Below, one piece after another: positions 8,748 to 18,791 of a stretch of 64,000 nt of DNA. Position numbers and translations under genes: made by a program. Origin of the DNA: Brevibacillus sp. SYP-B805 (lineage in GTDB: Bacteria; Bacillota; Bacilli; Brevibacillales; Brevibacillaceae). A model generated the notes under the pieces. It searched no databases. It was not told where the DNA came from and was given only the letters and a program-made list of their open reading frames with translations. The stretch lies in assembly GCF_011059135.1 (NCBI RefSeq), contig NZ_JAALGD010000011.1:1-64000 (forward strand). The letters are read 5' to 3'. Each line of letters begins with the position of its first letter. Within the stretch, counting starts at the first letter, position 1.

Positions 8748-9068
8748 TTAGGTGTTTGTCTGGGTGAGCGCTTTAAGAAAGCGGTACAGATGCTCGACCG
8801 AATGCATGGCATATCTGCGCTCCGCGGGCCGCCCTTCCCGAAACAGCAGCAGGCAGGGAACGCTGGTGATGCGCCACCTTTCCGCAAGAACCGGCGCCCT
8901 GTTCAGGTTGATGCTCACCAGCGAAAGCTGCGGCAGCATCGCTTCCACGACGGCCAGCATCCGGGCCGCCCATTTGCACGTGCCGCAGAAGGGGGTGTAC
9001 AACAAAAGGGCAAACGTCCGCCGGTCCGCCAACCACGCATCCAACTCCGTCAGCGATACGTCTTCCAT
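8748..9068 (-). CDS. Thioredoxin-like protein
   Basis: A 106-residue thioredoxin-fold protein with redox motif CGTC (Cys28, Cys31) and the cis-Pro segment TSVPC. The start at 9068 follows GGAGGTATCGGGC. There is no signal peptide, so it is cytoplasmic. The motif differs from classic CGPC, so its redox potential and partners may differ from housekeeping thioredoxin. Confidence 0.82.
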   Translation of the reverse strand: MEDVSLTELDAWLADRRTFALLLYTPFCGTCKWAARMLAVVEAMLPQLSLVSINLNRAPVLAERWRITSVPCLLLFREGRPAERRYAMHSVEHLYRFLKALTQTNT

Positions 9069-9103
9069 GCCCGATACCTCCTCCCTCAGAATTCCAGCCA
9101 GCC

Positions 9104-9134
9104 AAAAAAAGCCGCCCCGCAACCGGGACAGCTT
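9104..9134 (-). terminator. Rho-independent terminator after the ASB-ACT gene
   Basis: On the minus strand GCTGTCCCG-gtt-GCGGGGCGGC is followed by seven T, immediately after the stop codon at 9137. The stem is imperfect. Confidence 0.65.
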
Positions 9135-9136
9135 CC

Positions 9137-9649
9137 TTACCGCAACGAAATCACCCGTGTGATCTGGGGAAGATGCTCGAGGGCTTCCACCACATCCGCC
9201 GAAATCTCTTCATCGGTCAGCGAGATCAAGAGGGCGTTCCTGCCTTTTTGCTCGCGGGCGACATTCAGCTTGGAGATATTGATGCGATTTTCCGCCAAGA
9301 TGCGGGAGACATCGTAGATCACGCCGGGATAATCGATATGATCGACCACGACGCCGTTGGCTTCCGGCGTGATGCGGCACGGGCAGTAATTGATCTCGCT
9401 GATATACGTCTCCCGATAATCCCGGGCAAAGGTGTACTTGTTGCCATTCACCTTCAAGGTGGCCAGATGGTTGGTATATTCACCGGAACTGGCCTGCACA
9501 GCAACATTCTCCCCCAACCCTTCCAGCAGGGCGCGGGTGATGTCATCCCGGTTTTCATGGGAGAGAATCGTCAGCGTCGCCCCCTCCAACCGCGCCTCAA
9601 AGCGATGGATCAGTCTGCCCAAGGAGCGAAGTCCCGCCGTATCCGTCAT
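9137..9649 (-). CDS. Stand-alone SerA-type ASB-ACT regulatory domain protein
   Basis: A 170-residue protein matching the C-terminal regulatory half of long D-3-phosphoglycerate dehydrogenase. An allosteric substrate-binding-like region (about 25-90) is followed by an ACT domain (about 95-170) with DYPGVIYDVSRILAENRINI. No catalytic dehydrogenase domain is present. The start at 9649 is 8 nt from GGAGGT; an ATG at 9655 is too close. It may sense serine or bind a partner enzyme, which is inference. It is also similar to the regulatory part of some L-serine dehydratase beta subunits. Confidence 0.78.
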   Translation of the reverse strand: MTDTAGLRSLGRLIHRFEARLEGATLTILSHENRDDITRALLEGLGENVAVQASSGEYTNHLATLKVNGNKYTFARDYRETYISEINYCPCRITPEANGVVVDHIDYPGVIYDVSRILAENRINISKLNVAREQKGRNALLISLTDEEISADVVEALEHLPQITRVISLR

Positions 9650-9674
9650 GTCCATACACCTCCAGGGTTGTTGT

Positions 9675-9998
9675 TCAGTCGAATTTCCACGCGGGAGCTT
9701 CCCGGACAATCGAAGACTGGTTAAGGGCGCGGTACCAGGCTGTCATGGTTTTTCCATTCTTGTGATACGTGATTTTGTAGATGGTATTGCCTTTTCCGCT
9801 TCTGTCAAACGGGCTTTGGTCAGGGGGGACGACTTCAATCTGCTCGATCGTTCCCCCTCTTGCGGCTATCATCTCTCGTATCTCTTGGACCTGTTCCTGA
9901 TTGGCTTCTCTCGAACTGACATAAGAGATCATGGCGATCACCATCGGTACCAGCAGGCAGGCCAGCACGACGATTTTTGACTTTTTGGCAGCATCCAC
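9675..9998 (-). CDS. Hypothetical single-pass membrane protein
   Basis: About 107 residues: a basic N-terminus, one hydrophobic segment (about 9-25), then an extracytoplasmic domain of about 80 residues. GTG at 9998 preceded by AAGGATGG is preferred; a TTG at 10034 inside the mnmA end is an alternative. It lies 22 bp after mnmA and may be co-transcribed. Not recognised. Confidence 0.6.
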   Translation of the reverse strand: MDAAKKSKIVVLACLLVPMVIAMISYVSSREANQEQVQEIREMIAARGGTIEQIEVVPPDQSPFDRSGKGNTIYKITYHKNGKTMTAWYRALNQSSIVREAPAWKFD

Positions 9999-10020
9999 GC
10001 TTGCTTCCCATCCTTCTGCT

Positions 10021-12131
<2,111 letters not shown>

Positions 12132-12161
12132 CACTGCTCTCCCCTTTCTCGATATGAGAAA

Positions 12162-12250
12162 ACCCCGGCGACTAAAGCGAACGCTCTGCCCACGTTGCAC
12201 CGAACGGGGGCCCTTGCTGGTGTCGGCGGGGGCCTCCAACCTTTCTTGCT
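12162..12250. repeat. Intergenic GC-rich palindromic repeat, copy 1
   Basis: Read on the minus strand, it shares AGAAAGGTTGG, GCCCCCGCC and ACACCAGCAAGGG with the copy at 50391-50516. It lies between the aldo/keto reductase start and a small membrane-protein gene. Family described in the findings. Confidence 0.75.
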
Positions 12251-12262
12251 TCGCATTCCTAT

Positions 12263-12292
12263 AAAAACCCTGCCTGTCAGCTCCGGCAGGCC
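12263..12292 (-). terminator. Rho-independent terminator of the small membrane-protein gene
   Basis: On the minus strand CCTGCC pairs with GGCAGG followed by five T, about 40 bp after the stop of the gene at 12334. Confidence 0.7.
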
Positions 12293-12333
12293 ATGGCATG
12301 GATGAACAAGGATGGACTTCTTCTGAGGAAGCC

Positions 12334-12522
12334 TTACTGATCGTTTCCAAAGCGTGCGTAGACAAAGAAAAGCACGTACGTAAAGATTCCCAGATACAAC
12401 AGCGTGTCCCATGCGGTGAGGACCTGCTCTTCATACAGCATGCCGAGGCACATGGAAACGGACCGGATCAGGGTGTACCCGATGGCAAACTTTAAAAAGA
12501 AGGTCAGCCACTGCTGCAGCAC
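12334..12522 (-). CDS. Small two-helix membrane protein
   Basis: A 62-residue protein with two hydrophobic segments (about 5-30 and 38-56). GTG start at 12522 is preceded by GGAGAGG at suitable spacing, and a terminator follows. No recognised family. Confidence 0.6.
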   Translation of the reverse strand: MLQQWLTFFLKFAIGYTLIRSVSMCLGMLYEEQVLTAWDTLLYLGIFTYVLFFVYARFGNDQ

Positions 12523-12735
12523 GAACGTTTCCTCTCCTTCGGCAGGGGATGATGGTTTTCAGCAGGAACCATCGACCAAAAGTGTCTGCTTCTGCTTATT
12601 ATACTATGACACCCCTGAGGTTTTCACCAAGAAAACCAGCCGAACTGCCTTTTTATACAGCGCTGCCCTCCTGGAAAAAGGGCGGATCCGGTATAATGGA
12701 AGACAGCGAGATCAGTCACAAACGGGGTGGATGGC

Positions 12736-12972
12736 ATGTCTTCACTCGATTTGCTGGAACGAAAATTATTGCGGCTGCTGGTCGAAACGGATCAGGTCCG
12801 CTTGAAACGGCGGCTGTTGCCGACGCGTCGCTCCCTTGCCGGCGATGCCCGGCTGACCGACAAGGAAAAGCGTGAACTGGTCAGCCTGTTTCTGCGCCGG
12901 ATGGAATCCCTCCCCCCGGCGAAGCGGCAGGAGGTTATGGACCTGCTGCGACTCTATGAAGAACAGCCGTGA
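12736..12972 (+). CDS. Small hypothetical protein
   Basis: A 78-residue, charged, helical, Leu- and Arg-rich protein (MSSLDLLERKLLRLL...). It converges with the ECF ATPase gene, overlapping it by 19 bp. ATG at 12736 is preferred over GTG at 12727, because GGGGTGG precedes it. No family recognised. Confidence 0.5.
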   Translation: MSSLDLLERKLLRLLVETDQVRLKRRLLPTRRSLAGDARLTDKEKRELVSLFLRRMESLPPAKRQEVMDLLRLYEEQP

Positions 12973-14600
12973 TGATTCCGAAGCAGCTTGCAGACCTGCG
13001 GCATGTAATAGAACGATTGGGCAAACACCGCTTCCGGCCGATCGTCCGCCACGATCTCTCCCCGATACAGAATGGAGACGCGATTGGCGTAGGCAGCCGC
13101 AAATTCGACGTCATGGGTAATCACCAGCGTGGCCTGTACCGGCAGGGCGCGCAGCAGCCGGATCAGCCCTTCCTTTTCGCCCTGATCCAGCCCGCGAGTC
13201 GGCTCATCCAGCAGAAGCAGCTGGGGTCGGGTGGCGAGCACGATGGCCAATGCCAGGCGCTGACGTTCCCCTCCGCTCAGGTCGTGCGGATGGCGGTGGC
13301 GGTAGCGGCCGAGATGCAAGCTCTCCAGCAGCTCCTCCTGCCAGGCAGCATTCCCTTTCGCAGCGAAGGAGAGTTCTTCTTCCACCGTATCGTGCAGAAA
13401 ATAATCATTCGGGTTTTGGGAGAGATACCCGACGCGGCTGCTCCCTCCTTCCCAGAACCGCTCCTCCACCTTTTCCCCCTGCCAATAGAGGGAGCCTTTT
13501 CGCAGCGGCACCGCTCCGGCGCATACTTTGGCCAACGTGCTTTTTCCCGCGCCGTTCTCCCCCAGAAGCGCGATCTGGTCCCCGGGATAGATCGCGTAGC
13601 TGATGTCGGTCAGAACCATGTTGTTTTCATAACCGGCATGCCCCCCCTGCAAACGCAGCAGCGGTTCGCTTTCTTTCTCCGCCTTCGCCTTCCGGAAGAA
13701 GGAGGTGAACTGTTCAAGCATCCTCCCTTTGGCCGGTGGAACCGGCTGCACCCGGCTCCCGACAGCCGGTGGCAGCGAGCCGCAGAGCTGCGCCCGCGCT
13801 TCCTTGACCGTCAGCGGCACCTTTGCCGTGTCTCCATGGACCAAGGCGTAGCGGGAGACCGGCGGCAAAAACAGCTGCCAGGCGGCATGGTCCCGCGCCC
13901 GCGCGGCGAACTGGCGCGGACTGCCGTTGAATACCACCTTTCCTTCCTGAAACAGCAGGATGCGGTCTGCAAGATGGAAGCAGCGATCCAGACGATGCTC
14001 GCTCATGATGACCGTCATGCCCCACTCTTCGTTCAGGCGCCTGACGGCATGCAGCAGTTCTTCGGCATGCACCGGGTCAAGCTGGGAGGTGGGTTCGTCC
14101 AGCAGCAGCGCCTGCGGATGAAGGGCTAGCACGCTGGCAAGCGCCACTCGTTGTTTTTCTCCGCCGCTGAGCGTGGACGTTTGCTTGGACAAGAACGCTC
14201 CCAAGCCGAAAAGGTGGCTCACCTCCGCCAGACGGCTTTTGATCTGGTCGGGCGGCATCGCCACATTTTCCAATCCGAAGGCCAGCTCCCGCTCCACCGA
14301 TTCCATCACCAGCTGACGTTCCGGATCCTGCTGCACAAAGCCGATGGCCGCTACGATCTCCCGGTGCGACAAGGCGGAAAGCGCTTTTCCCTGAAAACGG
14401 ATCTCTCCCGCGATGGAACCGCCGTAAAAGCGGGGCACCAGGCCGTTCAAGGCGCGCAGGAACGTGGATTTGCCGCTCCCGCTCCCGCCCAGGACCAGCA
14501 CAAATTCGCCCGCCTCGATCTCCAGGGTAACATCAGCCACGGCAGGATGCGCCGACTCCGGGTATTGATAGGTGAGACCTTTGCATGCAAACATCTTCAC
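12954..14600 (-). CDS. Fused energy-coupling factor ATPase (EcfA-EcfA')
   Basis: A 548-residue protein with two ABC ATPase modules. The first has Walker A GGSGSGKST (38-46), LSGGEKQR and LLLDEPTSQLDP. The second has GENGAGKST, LSGGERQR and LLLDEPTRGLD, separated by a linker near residues 290-320. A GTG start at 14600 overlaps the ecfT stop by 4 bp (GTGA) and lies 8 nt after AAGGAGGC. It supplies both ATPases of a dedicated ECF importer, and is the last gene of the cobalamin-riboswitch operon. Confidence 0.92.
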   Translation of the reverse strand: MKMFACKGLTYQYPESAHPAVADVTLEIEAGEFVLVLGGSGSGKSTFLRALNGLVPRFYGGSIAGEIRFQGKALSALSHREIVAAIGFVQQDPERQLVMESVERELAFGLENVAMPPDQIKSRLAEVSHLFGLGAFLSKQTSTLSGGEKQRVALASVLALHPQALLLDEPTSQLDPVHAEELLHAVRRLNEEWGMTVIMSEHRLDRCFHLADRILLFQEGKVVFNGSPRQFAARARDHAAWQLFLPPVSRYALVHGDTAKVPLTVKEARAQLCGSLPPAVGSRVQPVPPAKGRMLEQFTSFFRKAKAEKESEPLLRLQGGHAGYENNMVLTDISYAIYPGDQIALLGENGAGKSTLAKVCAGAVPLRKGSLYWQGEKVEERFWEGGSSRVGYLSQNPNDYFLHDTVEEELSFAAKGNAAWQEELLESLHLGRYRHRHPHDLSGGERQRLALAIVLATRPQLLLLDEPTRGLDQGEKEGLIRLLRALPVQATLVITHDVEFAAAYANRVSILYRGEIVADDRPEAVFAQSFYYMPQVCKLLRNHHGCSS

Positions 14601-15487
14601 TGTGTCTGCCTCCTTAACAGCCAATAGAGCGGCAAAATCCAAACGACCGACAATCCGGCCAGAAAAAGGAGATCGCCCACCGGATCATGCCACATCATCC
14701 GCGGATAAAATTGAAACCGCCCGAAGTCAAAGCCGAGGGCGAACCCCGCAAACACCGGAATGAACAGGACAAGCAGCAAACCCATGATTTCGTCTCCCGT
14801 GATGCGGGAGCGTTTGTAGACGGTGCGCGGCCCGCTCCCGAACCCGCGGACATACAAGGTTTCGGCCGTCAACCAAGCGCCTTCCAGGGCGGACAGGAGG
14901 AGCGGCCGGAACAAAAACAGCCGGTGAACCAGCCGGTCCCGCCAGGCGTCGCTTTTCGGGAGAATCCCCCGCAGCCGCATCGTCTCCTGGATTCTCGCCA
15001 TCTCTTGTTCCAGGAAGGGAAACAGGCGAATGGCGAGAACCGCTGTCAGGACGAAGCGGGGCATCCATGCGGAGAATGTCAGCATCAACCGGTCATGATC
15101 GATGAAGCGCTGGTACATGACGGAGAGCAGCACCAGGATGGACAGGCGCAGCATACTCATCCCTGCGTATCCCAGCTCTTCTGCCGTCAGATCCAGCCGT
15201 CCGATCAACGGGGTGATCGGCCCTTTCCAGAGAAAGGTGACGCCGTTGCTCGCACACAAGGGGTTGATCAGCAGAAAGACCAGCGCGATCCACCAGCCAT
15301 ACCTGAAATAGGACGGCAGATCGACAAAGATTCTCTCCCTCTTGGCCCACAGGATGAGAAAGAGAAGCTGTCCCCCGATCAACAGCGGATTCTCCCAGAA
15401 GAAGACGAGCGCTCCGTGCACAAGCAGTAGCAGGCAGACGACCACGGGGTGGATCTTGCGCCAGCGGGAATCGGTCGGAGCGATCAT
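14597..15487 (-). CDS. ECF transporter transmembrane component EcfT
   Basis: A 296-residue CbiQ/EcfT family protein with several hydrophobic segments. The paired coupling-helix motifs that contact the ATPases appear as MRLRG and LYVRG, variants of the usual Ala-Arg-Gly. It overlaps the S-component gene and the ATPase gene by 4 bp each, indicating translational coupling. Confidence 0.9.
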   Translation of the reverse strand: MIAPTDSRWRKIHPVVVCLLLLVHGALVFFWENPLLIGGQLLFLILWAKRERIFVDLPSYFRYGWWIALVFLLINPLCASNGVTFLWKGPITPLIGRLDLTAEELGYAGMSMLRLSILVLLSVMYQRFIDHDRLMLTFSAWMPRFVLTAVLAIRLFPFLEQEMARIQETMRLRGILPKSDAWRDRLVHRLFLFRPLLLSALEGAWLTAETLYVRGFGSGPRTVYKRSRITGDEIMGLLLVLFIPVFAGFALGFDFGRFQFYPRMMWHDPVGDLLFLAGLSVVWILPLYWLLRRQTQ

Positions 15488-16143
15488 GGTTTCTCCTCCT
15501 CAACGGACAACCGGGCGATGAGCAGCTTGCGGTGATAACGGCTCAACGTTTTCGCAAACCCGGGCGCCAGCAGGAAGGCAAAGAGAAAATTGCCCACGGC
15601 ATGGGCCGTGTCAAAGGCAAATCCCCGGATATAGACGGCCAGAAAGGCCCCCCATGTCACCGAGCCCCCCTGACTGAGAAACACCCACAGATTCATGATC
15701 CAGCCAAACAGATATCCCCACAGCAGACAAACGATCGCAAAGAGCCAGCGCTTCGAACGCGTGGCCAACAGCACGGTGCCGGGACCCTTTGCCTCGATCA
15801 GGACGCGCAGCACCCCCGCACTGGCACCGGAGAGTCCCCAGGCGATCATCTGCCAGAGCGTCCACGGCCCCTGCCCCAGATAGAAGTTGGAAAAGAGCGC
15901 CGCTGTCACACCTGCCAGAAAGCCCGTTCGCATGCCAAACACATACCCGCTGATCATCACGAGAAACGTGGTCGGCTGTACGTTGGGTATGGGCGCAAAC
16001 AGGATCCGGCCCACAGCGGCCAGCGTTCCAAGGGTGGCGGTTACGGCGATCAGCCGTTCATCCGTTCTTCCTTTTTCGTACAGGAACAGCAGCAGGAAAA
16101 ACAGCAGCAGCAGTACGGCCAGGAGAAGCGCGGCGATATTCAC
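15484..16143 (-). CDS. ECF transporter S component, predicted cobalamin-specific (CbrT-like)
   Basis: A 219-residue integral membrane protein with about six helices. The segment GRILFAPIPNVQPTTFLVM followed by GFLAGVTAALFSNFYLGQGPW has the look of the CbrT/QueT group of substrate-binding S components. Cobalamin specificity is inferred from the upstream cobalamin riboswitch and adjoining DUF4430 proteins. It overlaps both neighbours by 4 bp. Confidence 0.85.
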   Translation of the reverse strand: MNIAALLLAVLLLLFFLLLFLYEKGRTDERLIAVTATLGTLAAVGRILFAPIPNVQPTTFLVMISGYVFGMRTGFLAGVTAALFSNFYLGQGPWTLWQMIAWGLSGASAGVLRVLIEAKGPGTVLLATRSKRWLFAIVCLLWGYLFGWIMNLWVFLSQGGSVTWGAFLAVYIRGFAFDTAHAVGNFLFAFLLAPGFAKTLSRYHRKLLIARLSVEEEKP

Positions 16144-17186
16144 GGAGCCCCACCCGCGCCGCTCGGAAGGGGAAGAGGGATCGTGTCGTTTCCGTTCACG
16201 ATCAGGCCATAATGTCCCCGCACCCGGTCATCCGGTTGGCCTGCACGCTCCTGGTTCAGTACCTGTACAACCTGATCCACGCCTTCCGCGCCTACGCCCG
16301 CCGCGATCCACAGCGGCAGCCGGAACTCGGGATGGACGGTGGCCAGGAGCGCCCCCGCCCCCTTTTGATCATACAGGCGGCCCGCCTTCCCCTGTTCGTC
16401 ATATGCCTGGATCCCTCTGTCGCTCAGATCGGCAAACAGGCCGGAAGTCGCCTTCTCTTTCCAGAGCGCTTGCAGGAACGGAGAGGCAGCCAGCTGTTTG
16501 GCTTCCCCGATAACAAGCAGCGCCTTTTCCTGCCGAAACGCGGACTCGTCCCATGCGATCACCTGCGGCGCTTTGCCAGTCAGTTTTTTCAGCATTTCGG
16601 CAACCTGCCTTGCCTTCCCGTCATAGCCGTCCTCCGCCATGATCGCGATCTCTGCGCCGGCCTTCCCCGCCATCTGCACAAACGGCTGCGGATAAGCCCC
16701 CACCTGGGCGGGCGCAGCGGCGGCGAAGCTCCAGTCATGGTAATCCCACCAGACGACATCCCCCGGGGCAAGCGCATATTCGGCGGCGCCGATGTCCGCC
16801 ATCAGGCCGTTCACCGAGTAAAACCAATCCAGCTTCCGGCTCTTCTCGTCTCCCGGCCGGTAGGCGGAAGCGAGCCCCTGGATCGATTCCACAAAGCCGC
16901 CGCCGTAAGCCGTTTTCACCTCTCCGCCGTGCCGCTTCAGGATATCCATCACGGTATCGCCGGGCTCCAGCGGCACCCGTTGAACCGTCAGCGTCTGTGC
17001 GCCAAAGTCCCGGGTAATCCAGAGCTGGACAGCAGGACCGCTCTGCGCGGCAGGCTTGTTGGCCCCCTCGGACATTTGCGGAGAGTCCGGCTGTTGATGG
17101 GACAAGCGGTACTGCAGCATCCCGAAGCCAATCCCGCCGATGAGCACCACGGCCAGGACAAGCAACAGCCAATCCTTACGTTTCAT
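16140..17186 (-). CDS. Membrane-anchored DUF4430 protein (transcobalamin beta-domain-like)
   Basis: A 348-residue protein with one N-terminal transmembrane anchor (about 5-25) and a low-complexity linker. A DUF4430 domain (about 55-150) contains GDTVMDILKRHG, FYSVNGLMADIGAAEY and GDVVWWDYHDW. The remaining 200 residues form an unrecognised exported domain. DUF4430 is related to the C-terminal beta domain of animal intrinsic factor and transcobalamin. Overlap of 4 bp with the S-component gene suggests it hands ligand to that transporter, which is inference. Confidence 0.85.
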   Translation of the reverse strand: MKRKDWLLLVLAVVLIGGIGFGMLQYRLSHQQPDSPQMSEGANKPAAQSGPAVQLWITRDFGAQTLTVQRVPLEPGDTVMDILKRHGGEVKTAYGGGFVESIQGLASAYRPGDEKSRKLDWFYSVNGLMADIGAAEYALAPGDVVWWDYHDWSFAAAAPAQVGAYPQPFVQMAGKAGAEIAIMAEDGYDGKARQVAEMLKKLTGKAPQVIAWDESAFRQEKALLVIGEAKQLAASPFLQALWKEKATSGLFADLSDRGIQAYDEQGKAGRLYDQKGAGALLATVHPEFRLPLWIAAGVGAEGVDQVVQVLNQERAGQPDDRVRGHYGLIVNGNDTIPLPLPSGAGGAP

Positions 17187-17200
17187 CCTTCATCACCTCG

Positions 17201-18721
17201 TCATCGCACATGCAGCATCCGGTAAAACATCACGGCCGCTTCCGCACGGGTCACCGCTGCCTTGGCCGTAAACTGCTTCGTTGCGGTTCCGCCCAACAAG
17301 CGACGTCTCTGCAGGTCTTCCACGCTTGCCTTGGCCCAGGGACTGACCGTCTTCCCATTCACGCTCACGCCGGGGCCTGGGAATGTTTTGTTCCAGCCAT
17401 AGCGTTTCAGCACGCGCGACACGATGGTCGCCATCTCTTCCTGCGTGATGCCCTCATGCGGACGGAATCGGCCGCCGCTGCCCTGCATCAGCCCGAGCGC
17501 AGCCGCTTTCTCCACGATCGGTGCCGTCCAATCGGTTGCGGACACATCCCGGAACAGCCCCTGCGCCCGCGTATTCGGCTCCTCCCCGAGGATGCGCAGC
17601 AGCAGGGCGGCGAACTGGGCCCGCGTCACCCGGCTTTCCGGCTGCATCAGCGTGGAGGTCATCCCCTGCATGTAGCCATTTTTTACCAGATAGGCCATTT
17701 CCGCATACGCCCAGTAGGAGGGGGGCAGATCTGCCAGCCTCGCCACTTTGCGGGCACCGCTTTTTTCCCTAAGAAATGTAAGATACGCACCTCCCCGCTT
17801 CAGATCGCTCAGCGCCAGCAGGGCCTGGGCGGTCGCGATCTGGTTGGCGCTGCCGCCGCGGGTGTGGGCAAATGCGCCTGCAGCAGTTTGAAAACCGAGC
17901 AGGTTGTCGGTCACGCTGCCGGCCCCTTTTTTCCAGTTCTCCGGCTGTTCTCCCCAGGCCAGCAGGGCGGAAATCACCGTGGCGGCCGACTCCGCGTTGG
18001 GGATGCCTCCTTCCTGATAGCCGCCATTGGCGGTTTGCGCCTTGCGCAGAAAATCGAGAGCCTTTTTCACCGGCTGCTCTTCTTTCCCCATGCCCAGCGC
18101 TTTGAACGCAACCAGCGTCATGGCCGTCATATCGATGCCCCCCGTCCGGCCGTCCGTCGCAAACTGATAGCCGCCATCCGGCAGCTGCTTGGATACCAGC
18201 CAGGCTTTCGCCTGCTTGGCGCGCGGGATCTGTTCTCCCGCAGCATACAGCGCGATCAGGCTCCATACATGGGCATTGATCAGACTCTGCCCCTGCCCGT
18301 CAATCCGGTCGGCGAACTTGCCGTTGGCCAACTGCGCCTTTTTCAGACGGGCGATCATATTTTCTCCTCCCACATTGGCAGGATCTTCCCCGAGGGCGAG
18401 CACCGTCAGCACGAAACGTGCATAGTCGGTCGTTTTCCGGGGGTCCAGGGTCTGCAGGCGCCGCTTCAGTTCGGCCTGCCACTTCGACCGGTCCCCCCAT
18501 TTGGCAGACGGCAGCGCTTCCCCGGACAGAACCAGCCCGATCAGCGACCAATCGTCGATCGCGGCTTCTTTTCCGCTCTCATACCTGCTGTGCAGATAGG
18601 CTACGGCCTTGCCGGCAGCCGTGTTGATCTGGGAGGGTGTGGCCGCCAGTGCGCCGGGGTGAAAGGACGTAACCAGCATCACAAACGTCAAGAAAACGGC
18701 CCAACATGCCTTTCGCTTCAT
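17201..18721 (-). CDS. Exported alpha/alpha-barrel protein with three SLH domains
   Basis: A 506-residue protein: signal peptide (cleavage near GALAA, about residue 27), then a prenyltransferase/terpene-cyclase-like repeat region (about 30-320) with recurrent helical pairs and motifs such as LPDGGYQF, TANGGYQEGG and AHVWSLIAL. Three SLH domains follow (about 330-385, 390-445, 457-503), which would bind secondary cell-wall polymer. The barrel is the fold of the alpha domain of animal B12 carriers. The start at 18721 follows CGGAGGTGG. Confidence 0.88.
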   Translation of the reverse strand: MKRKACWAVFLTFVMLVTSFHPGALAATPSQINTAAGKAVAYLHSRYESGKEAAIDDWSLIGLVLSGEALPSAKWGDRSKWQAELKRRLQTLDPRKTTDYARFVLTVLALGEDPANVGGENMIARLKKAQLANGKFADRIDGQGQSLINAHVWSLIALYAAGEQIPRAKQAKAWLVSKQLPDGGYQFATDGRTGGIDMTAMTLVAFKALGMGKEEQPVKKALDFLRKAQTANGGYQEGGIPNAESAATVISALLAWGEQPENWKKGAGSVTDNLLGFQTAAGAFAHTRGGSANQIATAQALLALSDLKRGGAYLTFLREKSGARKVARLADLPPSYWAYAEMAYLVKNGYMQGMTSTLMQPESRVTRAQFAALLLRILGEEPNTRAQGLFRDVSATDWTAPIVEKAAALGLMQGSGGRFRPHEGITQEEMATIVSRVLKRYGWNKTFPGPGVSVNGKTVSPWAKASVEDLQRRRLLGGTATKQFTAKAAVTRAEAAVMFYRMLHVR

Positions 18722-18791
18722 TGGAAAACCACCTCCGCCATACTGTAGGTATATGCGCGCAAAAAGGGAAAAGTAGGCAGAGAACCTCCGC

